From positions 1-64,000 of the forward strand of contig JAUXAN010000003.1 of assembly GCA_030619885.1 (NCBI GenBank): 64,000 nucleotides of DNA. The letters are read 5' to 3'. The notes under the pieces are model-generated. The model searched no databases. It was not told the DNA's origin and worked only from the letters and a program-made list of their open reading frames with translations. Source of the stretch: a bacterium. GTDB lineage: Bacteria > Hydrothermota > DG-26 > JAUXAN01. The translations under genes were made by a program, and so were the position numbers. Positions 49,010 to 57,710 of this stretch are shown here, in pieces; within the stretch, counting starts at the first letter, position 1; the number at the start of each line of letters is the position of its first letter.

Positions 49010-50331
49010 GAGACCTGCGCGACGATGCATTAAAAATTTTTAATTACTCTCTGAAAGCAGCCAATGCTGGACATGCGGTCGATCGCCATTTGAAAATTGT
49101 AGGGAACAGGCATGCCTGTTCCCTACTTGTCGCAGACGACTGTGAATACGAGCTTAAAAACTATGAGAATATCTATGTGGTTGGGGCAGGAAAGTGTAGC
49201 GGTGCCATGGGGGCTAAACTTGAGCAGATACTGGGGAAAAGAATCACCCGTGGTCTACTCATTGTAAAATATGGACAGAAAAGGTATTTGGAACGAATAG
49301 ATGTGGTTGAAGGGGCTCACCCTGTTCCTGATAGGGTATGCATCGATGCCACCAGAAAGATTGTAGAACTTCTCTCAACGACAACATCGAATGATTTAAT
49401 TATATGCCTTCTATCAGGTGGTGGTAGTTCTCTCCTTACATTACCTCAAAACGGAATAGAACTCGAGGATCTTGAAAAAGTCACTTCTCTTTTTTTAGAA
49501 TGTGGTGCGACCATATCAGAAATCAATACCGTAAGAAAACATCTATCAAGGGTCAAAGGTGGGAGGCTCGCCAGAATTGCCTTTCCTTCGCAGATGGTAA
49601 CCCTTATCCTTTCGGATGTAATCGGTGACCCTTTGGATGTGATTGCTTCAGGACCAACCGCTCCCGACCCTTCCACATTTCAAGACTGTATAACTATGTT
49701 TAAAAAATACGAGATTGAAAGAAAAATACCGGAACCGATTTTAAGGTATATCAAAACTGCACCTGAAGAAACACCTAAAGATTCTGATCCTGTATTTAAA
49801 AGGGTGAAGAATATAATAGTGGGAAATAATAGACTTGCTATCGATGCGGCAGAAAGATGCGCATCAGAACTCGGGTACAACACCCTGATTCTATCGTCTT
49901 CAATTGAAGGTGAGGCAAGGGAGATTGCAAAGATTCATTCTTCCATCGCAAAAGAGGTTCTAAACTCAGGCGACCCTGTAAAACCACCCGCGTGTATCAT
50001 CTCTGGTGGGGAAACTACAGTCACTCTGTCAGGGAAGGGCAAAGGGGGGAGGAACACAGAATTTGCACTCGCATCAGCTCTGTGTATAGATGGGCTGGAC
50101 AGAGTAGCCATACTGAGCGGTGCCACCGATGGTACGGATGGTCCTACCGATTCTGCGGGGGCAGTTGTTAATGGGAAAACTGTAAAGAGAGCGGCAAAAA
50201 AAGGTATTGATGCAAAAGCGTATTTAAAAAACAACGATTCTTACAATTTCTTTGCCCACATCAAAGACTTGCTCAAAACAGGCAACACCGACACCAATGT
50301 TATGGACATCCAGTTAGTCTTGGTGAGATAG
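49006..50331 (+). CDS. Glycerate 2-kinase (GckA/MOFRL family) with embedded REP palindrome
   Basis: YVVGAGKCSGAMGAKLEQILG, CLLSGGGSSLL, MOFRL-like ISGGETTVTLSGKGKGGRNTEFALASA, LSGATDGTDGPTDSAGAVV. Confidence 0.92.
   Translation: MRDLRDDALKIFNYSLKAANAGHAVDRHLKIVGNRHACSLLVADDCEYELKNYENIYVVGAGKCSGAMGAKLEQILGKRITRGLLIVKYGQKRYLERIDVVEGAHPVPDRVCIDATRKIVELLSTTTSNDLIICLLSGGGSSLLTLPQNGIELEDLEKVTSLFLECGATISEINTVRKHLSRVKGGRLARIAFPSQMVTLILSDVIGDPLDVIASGPTAPDPSTFQDCITMFKKYEIERKIPEPILRYIKTAPEETPKDSDPVFKRVKNIIVGNNRLAIDAAERCASELGYNTLILSSSIEGEAREIAKIHSSIAKEVLNSGDPVKPPACIISGGETTVTLSGKGKGGRNTEFALASALCIDGLDRVAILSGATDGTDGPTDSAGAVVNGKTVKRAAKKGIDAKAYLKNNDSYNFFAHIKDLLKTGNTDTNVMDIQLVLVR
49099..49126. repeat. 28-bp perfect REP-like palindrome inside CDS
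   Basis: GTAGGGAACAGGCATGCCTGTTCCCTAC is its own reverse complement. Confidence 0.98.
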
Positions 50332-50343
50332 ATAAGGAGAGCA

Positions 50344-51351
50344 TTGCCACCTCAAAAGATATTTCTTAAAGAGAGGATTAAAAGAGGGTTAAGACTATTT
50401 TTGATCATCACTATAATAACTCTCATCATAATCCTTCTTTTAACCATTAAAAAAGAGACATGGGGTTCTTTCAAAAAGTTGAAGGCACAATATTTCTTAA
50501 TAATAGGAGCTTTGTGGATGATCTATATTCTTTTCGATGGTTTGAGGTTAATGACACTGGTAAATTCTCTTGGAGGTAGAATAAATTTAAAGGCATCGAT
50601 TGATGTCATATTAGCAGGTATATTTCTTGCAGCAGTGACCCCGTTCCAGTTAGGTGGATTTCCACTCCAACTTTATATACTTAACAAAAAATCTTTATCA
50701 CTTGGTAAAGGAAGCCTTGCTCTCATATCTAGAGGTATCTTGACGGGTGTGCTACTTTCAACTATTTTCCCTTTCATAATTGTCTATTATAGAAATTATT
50801 TCACAAGGGGACCGATTAGGGTGCTCTTTGGCTACCTCTCAGTAGTATACATTATTTTCATCACTTCCTTCGTTCTCTTTCTTGTTTTCCCTGCACGTTT
50901 AAAAAGATTTTTTTCTTTTCTGAAAAAATATAGATGGCTGGGAAGATTTTATGATAAATTCTTCTATGAAGTTTATGAAATGAGAAGTGGATTTGGAAAT
51001 TTTTTTACCACCCAAAAGGCTATGCTACTTGTGGCATTTCTGTATACTATTGTTTCTATGGGAGCATACTATCTGATGCCGTTCTTTATAATCACAGGGC
51101 TCGGAGTTGATGCTCCATTTATAAATGTTACTGTTTTACAGATAATAATACACTGTCTACTTATGTTCATTCCAACCCCAGGGGCATCGGGTGTTGCAGA
51201 AGGGGGGTTCACTTTCCTTTATAAAGGTATCTGTCCTTTAGAACTCTTGGGAATCTACACCTTGATATGGCGATTTTTCACCTTTTATCTGGGAGCAGCG
51301 ATTGGAGGTATATTCATTGTGAAACTGCTTAAAACAAAAGAAATCTTGTGA
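50344..51351 (+). CDS. LPG synthase TM/UPF0104-type flippase-like membrane protein
   Basis: Multiple TM helices; TPFQLGGFPLQLYILNKKSLSLGKGSLALISRG, FIPTPGASGVAEGGFTFLY; TTG start with AAGGAG upstream. Confidence 0.8.
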   Translation: MPPQKIFLKERIKRGLRLFLIITIITLIIILLLTIKKETWGSFKKLKAQYFLIIGALWMIYILFDGLRLMTLVNSLGGRINLKASIDVILAGIFLAAVTPFQLGGFPLQLYILNKKSLSLGKGSLALISRGILTGVLLSTIFPFIIVYYRNYFTRGPIRVLFGYLSVVYIIFITSFVLFLVFPARLKRFFSFLKKYRWLGRFYDKFFYEVYEMRSGFGNFFTTQKAMLLVAFLYTIVSMGAYYLMPFFIITGLGVDAPFINVTVLQIIIHCLLMFIPTPGASGVAEGGFTFLYKGICPLELLGIYTLIWRFFTFYLGAAIGGIFIVKLLKTKEIL

Positions 51352-52178
51352 ATGAGAGAATATATATAAGGAAAGTCTTAAAACAGACCTCTATTCGTTT
51401 GAACAAAAAACTGGGTCAGACTTTTCTCATAGATGATGGAATAGCAGAAAAGATAGTAGAATCAGCACATATAAAAAAAGACGATGTCTGCCTGGAAATA
51501 GGCGCTGGATTTGGAGTGTTGACTCAAAAGATAGCACGAAGAGCCAAAAAGGTTATAGCGGTTGAAATAGACAGGCGGATATTTGAAATTTTAAAAAAAA
51601 GATTGAAATGCAGTCAAAATTTAACCTTGCTCAACGATGACATTTTAAAATTGGGCTTGGAAGAGATATTTCAAAAATATGGTAAAGTAAAAATAGTATC
51701 CAATCTGCCTTACAGTATCACCACGCCTGTAATTGCATACTTGATAAGGAATAGAGAATTTATCGATGGCTGTATCCTTACAATGCAAAAAGAAGTTGCA
51801 GAAAGATTGGTGGCTCGACCTGGCACGAAGGCATACGGTGTACTCACGGTTAAAGTGAAATATTTCATAGAAACGCATCCTCTATTCTATATACCGAAGG
51901 ACAGATTCCTACCTTCTCCAGAAGTAGATTCAGCTACGGTGAATTTGGAATTTTTAGACAAACCGAGGATCAGCGTGATCTGTGAAGATCTTTTCTTTAA
52001 AGTTATAGATTTGAGTTTCCAGCAGAGGAGGAAGATGTTAAAAAACTGCATCTTTATATCGAAAAAAGATGCATCCCAACTACCTATTGACTTGCGTCGG
52101 AGAGGAGAAACTTTAAGTGTGGAAGAATTCGCAAAGCTGGCAAATGGTCTGACCAAAATTGGTATCACTTCTCTGTAA
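51348..52178 (+). CDS. rsmA: 16S rRNA dimethyladenosine transferase
   Basis: KKLGQTFLIDDGIAEKIVESA, VCLEIGAGFGVLTQKIARRAKKVIAVEID, IVSNLPYSITTPVI, FLPSPEVDSATVNL, FQQRRKML. Confidence 0.96.
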   Translation: MNERIYIRKVLKQTSIRLNKKLGQTFLIDDGIAEKIVESAHIKKDDVCLEIGAGFGVLTQKIARRAKKVIAVEIDRRIFEILKKRLKCSQNLTLLNDDILKLGLEEIFQKYGKVKIVSNLPYSITTPVIAYLIRNREFIDGCILTMQKEVAERLVARPGTKAYGVLTVKVKYFIETHPLFYIPKDRFLPSPEVDSATVNLEFLDKPRISVICEDLFFKVIDLSFQQRRKMLKNCIFISKKDASQLPIDLRRRGETLSVEEFAKLANGLTKIGITSL

Positions 52179-52207
52179 TTAAGTGAACGAGTATTGTAAT
52201 CATACGC

Positions 52208-53062
52208 TTACATCTTCAAGAACTTCCTTATGGAGATTGCACTCCCGATATATCCGAGAACGCATCCAAAGATTACTATTCCTCCTACAAGTTCCTTTAC
52301 AGGGAATATTATCCCATGGAATTTTATCGTCACTAGTTTATAGAGTCCGAAAAGGACGCAGGATGCAAAAAAGCCTCCGAAGAGTCCATAGAAGAATCCT
52401 TCGAGGAGGAAGGGCCTTCTTATAAATCCGCTTTTTGCTCCAACGAGTTTCATAATTTCGATGGCATCTCCTCTTGTAATTAAAGTGAGTTTTATGGTAT
52501 TTGACACAACAAAAATCGATGCGAGCCCTAATGCAATACCCAATATCAAATCCAATATAACCCCTCCTGTAATTATCTTCTGGAGACGCTCTACGGTTTT
52601 TTCCCCATATCTGACTTCTTCTACGCCAAGCATGTTTTCAATCATGGATGAAATTTTTGCCACTGCCTCTTTTGTTTTAAATCTGTCTTCGAGTTTTATC
52701 CTGAAGGATGCAGGGAGAGGGTTCGTCTTTATAGCAGAGAGTAGTTCTGGTGTGTCCTGTAACTCTTTGCTGAATTCTTCCATCGCTTTCTCTTTCGAGA
52801 TGAAAACAATTTCCTCAACGCCACCTATAGTTAAAATCTCTTTCTGTAACTTTTCTATATTTTCTTTGTCCATGTCGTCTTTGAGGAAAGCGGTTATTTC
52901 AACCCTTGTTTTAAAAATATCTATAATCTCAAGCAGATTGACTGTTACAAGGAGGAAGAGTCCGATTATGAATAATGAAGCGGTTGTTACTCCGATTGTA
53001 AGAAAAGTAGTGGTCTTTCTTTCTTTGAATGACCTAAAGGCTTCGTTTACGGCGTAGCCCAT
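52208..53062 (-). CDS. ftsX: Cell division protein FtsX
   Basis: FtsX-like permease topology; LKDDMDKENIEKLQKEI, SNTIKLTLITRGDAIEIMKLVGAKSGFIRRPFLLEGFFYGLFGG. Confidence 0.93.
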   Translation of the reverse strand: MGYAVNEAFRSFKERKTTTFLTIGVTTASLFIIGLFLLVTVNLLEIIDIFKTRVEITAFLKDDMDKENIEKLQKEILTIGGVEEIVFISKEKAMEEFSKELQDTPELLSAIKTNPLPASFRIKLEDRFKTKEAVAKISSMIENMLGVEEVRYGEKTVERLQKIITGGVILDLILGIALGLASIFVVSNTIKLTLITRGDAIEIMKLVGAKSGFIRRPFLLEGFFYGLFGGFFASCVLFGLYKLVTIKFHGIIFPVKELVGGIVIFGCVLGYIGSAISIRKFLKM

Positions 53063-53723
53063 CTTCGTCTCCCTTTATCTCTCCGTGTTCCATACTTATA
53101 ACTCTAAAGGGTAAACTTTTAACAATGTCAAGATTATGTGTTGCCATCAAAATGGTAGTTCCTTTCGCATTTATATCTTTGAGTAAATCGATTATCTCCT
53201 CCGATCCCTCAGGGTCAACATTCCCTGTTGGTTCATCGGCAAGCAGGATAAAAGGTTCCTTCACCAACGCCCTTCCAATGGCAACCTTCTGCTGTTCACC
53301 ACCTGAAATCTGGTATGGATATTGACTCCTTCTGTGCTGAAGTCTTAAATCAGTCAAAACTTCCAGAACTTTTCTTTTTATATATTTTTTTGCCGCTCCT
53401 GTAACCTCAAGTGAGAAGGCTATATTATCGAAGACATTTCTATCAGAGAGTAGTTTAAAATCCTGAAAGATAACACCAACCTTCCTCCGTAGATGAGGTA
53501 TATCTTTTCCCTTAATCGTCTTTGACGAATAGTTTAGAACTGTAATTTCTCCTGTTGTCGGTCTTTCGTCCATATATATGATTTTCAACAGAGTACTCTT
53601 TCCTGCTCCTGTAGGACCGAGGAGGAAAGCGAATTCACCCTTATCAATTTCCAAGTTGATATCATTCAATGCCCTCCAGTCTTTTTTGTAGACTTTGGAT
53701 ATATCTTTGAATTCAATTATCAT
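53034..53723 (-). CDS. ftsE: Cell division ATP-binding protein FtsE
   Basis: LLGPTGAGKSTLLKIIYMDERPTTGEI, RRKVGVIFQDFKLLSDRNVFDNIAF, ISGGEQQKVAIGRALVKEPFILLADEPTGNVDPEGSEEI. Confidence 0.95.
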   Translation of the reverse strand: MIIEFKDISKVYKKDWRALNDINLEIDKGEFAFLLGPTGAGKSTLLKIIYMDERPTTGEITVLNYSSKTIKGKDIPHLRRKVGVIFQDFKLLSDRNVFDNIAFSLEVTGAAKKYIKRKVLEVLTDLRLQHRRSQYPYQISGGEQQKVAIGRALVKEPFILLADEPTGNVDPEGSEEIIDLLKDINAKGTTILMATHNLDIVKSLPFRVISMEHGEIKGDEDGLRRKRSL

Positions 53724-53774
53724 TTTTACAGTAGTTCCAGTCTAATACACGGTACTGGATTACCTCTCTCCCTC

Positions 53775-53830
53775 AAAGAACGAGATAAAATCCGTAGCAT
53801 TTAATATAATATAAATAGGAACTTTGTCAA
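53775..53830 (-). promoter_or_regulatory. Promoter-bearing repeat upstream of ftsE (copy 1)
   Basis: Minus strand TTGACAAAGTTCCTATTTATATTATATTAAATGC...; 56 bp identical to 54712-54767. Confidence 0.75.
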
Positions 53831-54084
53831 GTATTTAGTGTAGACGGTTTAATACATGTTAACCAGGGGACTCTATTTTCGTAGGAAATAGAGTGTTTTC
53901 GCATCGTTATGGGAGGACATTTTTCCTTGAATAATGAAAGTATAAACGCTATTTGAAAAAGATTTTTGACAAATTTCTGGTTTTATGGCATACTCAATTT
54001 GATTATTCGTGTATTTCGTGTGATTCGTGGGTTCTTTTTTCTTGACACAGAGTCTTTGATATGTGTCAGGCGAAGGTTTGAATT

Positions 54085-54702
54085 TCATTCAATTTTAATT
54101 CCTATTTTTTTTAAATCATGAATCATTTTATCATGCGAACTTACCGTAAGGCTTTTTATCCCCATTTCAGATGCGCTCTTGACACAATCATAATTGTCAT
54201 CTAAATACACAATCCTTTTGGATCCAATATTCAAGTATTTTAACACAATTTCATATACCTTGTGTTCAGGTTTCCTGACCTTTATTTCGTGTGAGCAAAA
54301 TATCTTTTCAAAAAAATTCAAGGCCTCTGCATATTTTATTTTCCAAACTTTTGAATGTATAACATTTGTGTTCGTTAAGGCAACCAATTTATAATTGATT
54401 CTTAATGCTCTTAGTGTATTTAGAATGCCCGGAACCATTTCTTCATAAATCGAATTCCATCCCTTTTCAAACTGCTCCTCTGTCAACTCGAATCCTAACT
54501 TATTAGAAACATGTTTCATAAATTGATTGGGAGTGATTTCATTTTTTTCGAATTGTTTAAAAGCCCCATTGAACTCAAATCGTTGACTAACCTCGTTTGG
54601 TTCCAGATTTAAAATTTTTGCCCAATAATTAAAAGTATTTTCAAAGGAGAATTTGAATATTACGTTACCTAAGTCGAAAATTATCGCTTGATAATTATTC
54701 AT
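54085..54702 (-). CDS. HAD-like hydrolase
   Basis: QAIIFDLGNVIFKFSFENTFNYWAKILNLE, LVALTNTNVIHSKVWK, YLDDNYDCVKSASEMGIKSLTV; start at the internal ATG because the longer ORF runs into the promoter repeat. Confidence 0.85.
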   Translation of the reverse strand: MNNYQAIIFDLGNVIFKFSFENTFNYWAKILNLEPNEVSQRFEFNGAFKQFEKNEITPNQFMKHVSNKLGFELTEEQFEKGWNSIYEEMVPGILNTLRALRINYKLVALTNTNVIHSKVWKIKYAEALNFFEKIFCSHEIKVRKPEHKVYEIVLKYLNIGSKRIVYLDDNYDCVKSASEMGIKSLTVSSHDKMIHDLKKIGIKIE

Positions 54703-54711
54703 TTTTAAGAT

Positions 54712-54767
54712 AAAGAACGAGATAAAATCCGTAGCATTTAATATAATATAAATAGGAACTTTGTCAA
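54712..54767 (-). promoter_or_regulatory. Promoter-bearing repeat upstream of HAD gene (copy 2)
   Basis: Identical 56 bp to 53775-53830. Confidence 0.75.
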
Positions 54768-54786
54768 CCATTTAATATTTTATTGG

Positions 54787-54809
54787 ATACATGGTGTCAA
54801 GTTTTGACT
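54787..54809. repeat. ATACATGGTGTCAAGTTTTGACT repeat (copy 1)
   Basis: 21 of 23 bp identical to 56737-56759. Confidence 0.85.
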
Positions 54810-54964
54810 TGACATTTATTCTAAGACAGTTTTCCTATTATGTCAAGAACCGTCTCCGAACTTATCAAGTTCCAAGACCAACATACGACCTTATACCGGA
54901 ATTTGTAACAACATTTCTTTTTGCGTTATTTTCATCAAACCATCTTATTCCAGGTACATTTGCT

Positions 54965-55969
54965 CTACAGTAGATTGGAGAAAAAGAAAGAAAGGTTATC
55001 CTTTACCAATCTCCCAAAGGATTTATCGCTATAAGCCCTAATTGCCACGTAGCACTCTCCGCATTTATTGCGCTTTGAGAATCCCTCCAACATTTCCGCT
55101 TGTGTTGAATATACCCGATGATGGGAGCGCATTGAACATGGGATTAAATAGCCGTTTGGCCTGACAACTAGAGATCTTCTTCCAGCATTACAATTAAGAA
55201 TATAGCCATCCCTAAAGAATTCATATGTCCTCATCAAAGTGTATGTTGAATTGAGAATTCTTCTCTTTTCCTTTTTCATTTGTATAAGCTCATGAATTTT
55301 TTGCTGTAACATTTCCAGGTCTTCTTTGGAGTAGATAAAAAAACTTTTATCTCCCGTACGTAAAACGCCATAGGCGCTATAGGATACGGATACACCCCAT
55401 TCCTCGGCTTTATTAACCAAATCTACCAGGTATAGCAAGTTTCTTCGGGTTATTGCAGAATTCAACACAATGTCGTTATAACCAAACTCGGCTACAAGAC
55501 GCGGGATGGTTTCCTCCAAATGAGCATATAGACCAGGATGTCTGCGAAACTCGTCGTGCTTCTCATTAGGGAAATCTAGCGATACAGAAAAGCGGTCAAC
55601 GCCAGCTTCCTTCAATTGTGCATAATTCTCTTTATTCAAAAGGGAACCATTGGTAACCAGAATCACATATGGAAGCCCGTTAGGATACTTTTTAGTCGCT
55701 TTAACTATATCTACCAAGTCTGTTCTGAGAAGTGGCTCACCACCTGACACTTGCACCACAGAAGGGCGTAATGATAACACCAGAGCTGTATAGCCTGCTG
55801 GTTCGAGGAGATCATTTTCTTCAATTTTCCCTCCTCTATTACAGTGCAGACAATTACAAGTACAGGAATATGTAACTTCAAATGAAATAACCAATGGTTT
55901 ATTGGCTATATAATTACGCAAGCCTCGTTGTGCAATGCGCACAGATTGAGCCAACGACATACCTTTCAT
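54965..55969 (-). CDS. Radical SAM/SPASM-type protein
   Basis: FEVTYSCTCNCLHCNRGG (CxxxCxxC), VVQVSGGEPLLRTDLVDI, DRFSVSLDFPNEKHDEFRRHPGLY, C-terminal Cys set CNAG...CSM...CGEC. Confidence 0.88.
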   Translation of the reverse strand: MKGMSLAQSVRIAQRGLRNYIANKPLVISFEVTYSCTCNCLHCNRGGKIEENDLLEPAGYTALVLSLRPSVVQVSGGEPLLRTDLVDIVKATKKYPNGLPYVILVTNGSLLNKENYAQLKEAGVDRFSVSLDFPNEKHDEFRRHPGLYAHLEETIPRLVAEFGYNDIVLNSAITRRNLLYLVDLVNKAEEWGVSVSYSAYGVLRTGDKSFFIYSKEDLEMLQQKIHELIQMKKEKRRILNSTYTLMRTYEFFRDGYILNCNAGRRSLVVRPNGYLIPCSMRSHHRVYSTQAEMLEGFSKRNKCGECYVAIRAYSDKSFGRLVKDNLSFFFSNLL

Positions 55970-56063
55970 TCGTATTCCTCTTTATCTACTTTTGACAGAT
56001 TTAAGATTTTATAAACTTGGTCAGTTCTCATAGCATATCATAATACTAATAATAAACATGTCT

Positions 56064-56717
56064 TTATAATTTTTTGTTTTTAGTCTCTTGGCGAAACCAA
56101 GAAATAACTATTAAAGTAAACAGGAAAACGAACAATAGAGCAATAATTTTATTTGGTAGTACAACAATATGACCAAAGTACGCCAACGTATAAAAGCGAG
56201 GAGTTCTGCCAAGGATAATAGCTAGTAGATATTTTTTCACTGAGTACCTGCTCACAGCGGCAATTATTCTGAATGGATAAAACGGTACAGGAGTAATTGC
56301 AGCGATGACTAAACTAACAAAAGGCACCAATAAAAAGTAGTGTATCGCTTTCTGAAAAGTTTTACGCTTCTTTAAATCATCCAATCGTGGAATCTTAAAA
56401 AATATTGTTACTAACATGTAGTTTAAGTACTCAGTAAGAACAGTCCCTATCAACGTTACCCATGTTACTGTAAATGGATGATATAACTTGCCAAAATAAA
56501 TAACCATTGGTTCTTGGGGTACAATAGCGATGAGAAACTCGGCTGGTATAGTATATAAAAACAGAACCCAGAGTTCATTATACTGAGGGTAAAAATATAG
56601 GGTTATCCAGAGTGTAACTCCCAAAATTGCAGTAACTGAAATTATAACTAACCAAAGGGTTCGGCTCCACCGTACTCTTTTTCTCATACCATTGACCACA
56701 TACTCAAGATATTTCAT
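56064..56717 (-). CDS. VTT/DedA-like (SNARE-associated type) membrane protein
   Basis: Several TM segments; AEFLIAIVPQEPMVIYFGKLYHPFTVTWVTLIGTVLTEYLNY, AAITPVPFYPFRIIAAVSRYSVKKYLLAIILGRTPRFYTLAYFG. Confidence 0.6.
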   Translation of the reverse strand: MKYLEYVVNGMRKRVRWSRTLWLVIISVTAILGVTLWITLYFYPQYNELWVLFLYTIPAEFLIAIVPQEPMVIYFGKLYHPFTVTWVTLIGTVLTEYLNYMLVTIFFKIPRLDDLKKRKTFQKAIHYFLLVPFVSLVIAAITPVPFYPFRIIAAVSRYSVKKYLLAIILGRTPRFYTLAYFGHIVVLPNKIIALLFVFLFTLIVISWFRQETKNKKL

Positions 56718-56736
56718 TGCTTTTTACAAAAATTAA

Positions 56737-56759
56737 ATACATGGTGTCAAATCTTGACT
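56737..56759. repeat. ATACATGGTGTCAAATCTTGACT repeat (copy 2)
   Basis: See copy 1 at 54787-54809. Confidence 0.85.
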
Positions 56760-57000
56760 ACAGCAAAAAGTCTGCATCGTAATCCTGTGGAAAACTTGTC
56801 CATAGGATTCGTATGGACAGGCTCTCTTTTGATAGCGAGTAGATTTTCAAAAAATATCATTTTACCATTGTGTAGAATAAATATAATCTATTTTTAAAAC
56901 TTGTCAAGTTTTTTTTCTTTACACCGAGCCTTTAGGGTGAAGAATTTGGGGACGCTGCTTGACTCTGTGACTCTATGATACTTGGGTGTAAGATAAAGAT

Positions 57001-57129
57001 ATGAGGATAGCAAGGGTAACTTATAAGGGTGCATATCACCGTGTGATGAACAGGGGAATAGAAGGAAAGAATATATTTGCGGATGACAGAGAAAAAACTT
57101 CTTTGGGTATCCGTATGGACAAGATTTAA
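57001..57129 (+). pseudogene. N-terminal remnant of a REP-associated tyrosine transposase (RAYT)
   Basis: MRIARVTYKGAYHRVMNRGIEGKNIFADDREKTSLGIRMDKI*; typical RAYT N-terminus, truncated where the ATCCGTATGGAC motif begins. Confidence 0.75.
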
Positions 57130-57181
57130 AAAGCAGGGGCTAAAGACCCTGTTCTACCTTCTGAGAATTTTTTATAACCTG

Positions 57182-57207
57182 CCCCGCACTTATGCATAAG
57201 TGCGGGG
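57182..57207. repeat. 26-bp perfect palindrome (REP-like)
   Basis: CCCCGCACTTATGCATAAGTGCGGGG is its own reverse complement. Confidence 0.95.
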
Positions 57208-57274
57208 TGAATGTGTTTCGTGGTTGCTTTTATCTTGACAATGGAATGAAAAAATAATATAATCTCTACAATAG

Positions 57275-57359
57275 GGAGGGCTAGTCCTAACCGGTAAGGC
57301 AGCGGATTTGAAATCCGCCGGGTTTTATACCCATGGGGGTTCGAATCCCTCGCCCTCCG
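57275..57359 (+). tRNA. tRNA-Ser(UGA)
   Basis: Acceptor GGAGGGC/GCCCTCC, discriminator G, anticodon stem-loop GCGGA-TTTGAAA-TCCGC, long variable arm CGGGTTTTATACCC, T arm GGGGGTTCGAATCCCTC; CCA not encoded. Confidence 0.93.
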
Positions 57360-57706
57360 TTCAAAAAACATTTTAATAGGACGCAGATTTCCGCTGATAA
57401 TCGCGGATTTTTTTATTACTTTCTCAAATTATTAAATGTCTTATGCTTCTGCTTTAGGATAAGTTCAGTAGCAAACCGACTTCTTCTAAAAATCCATATC
57501 CAAAGGTATTATAAACATTGTAGAGGGTTTTAATAATCTTTTCAGTTAGATTTGTATATTTAAGATCCTAAGAATCTGCGTTCACCCCGTTAGAAAGAAC
57601 GGGGAGAGGAGTTTCTTCTAATGAATTATTTCCATTTATCTTAAATGAACTTTCTGACGAGGTTCATCTGGGTCCCTATTTTTAGAATGACTTACATATT
57701 ACATAA
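57360..57706 (+). mobile_element. MITE-like element, copy 2 (adjacent to tRNA-Ser 3' end)
   Basis: Same 35-bp left end as copy 1, shared AATCTGCGTTCACCCCGTTAGAAAG core, similar right end GTCCCTATTTTTAGAATGACTTACATATTA; larger internal segment. Confidence 0.7.
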
Positions 57707-57710
57707 ATCC

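Noticed and set aside
53873-54088. 71 aa minus-strand ORF
   Set aside because: Low-complexity intergenic sequence beside repeats; no recognizable domain.
54791-54973. 60 aa plus-strand ORF
   Set aside because: Starts inside a repeat motif; not protein-like and no SD.
57126-57371. 81 aa minus-strand ORF
   Set aside because: Antisense to the tRNA-Ser gene and palindromes.
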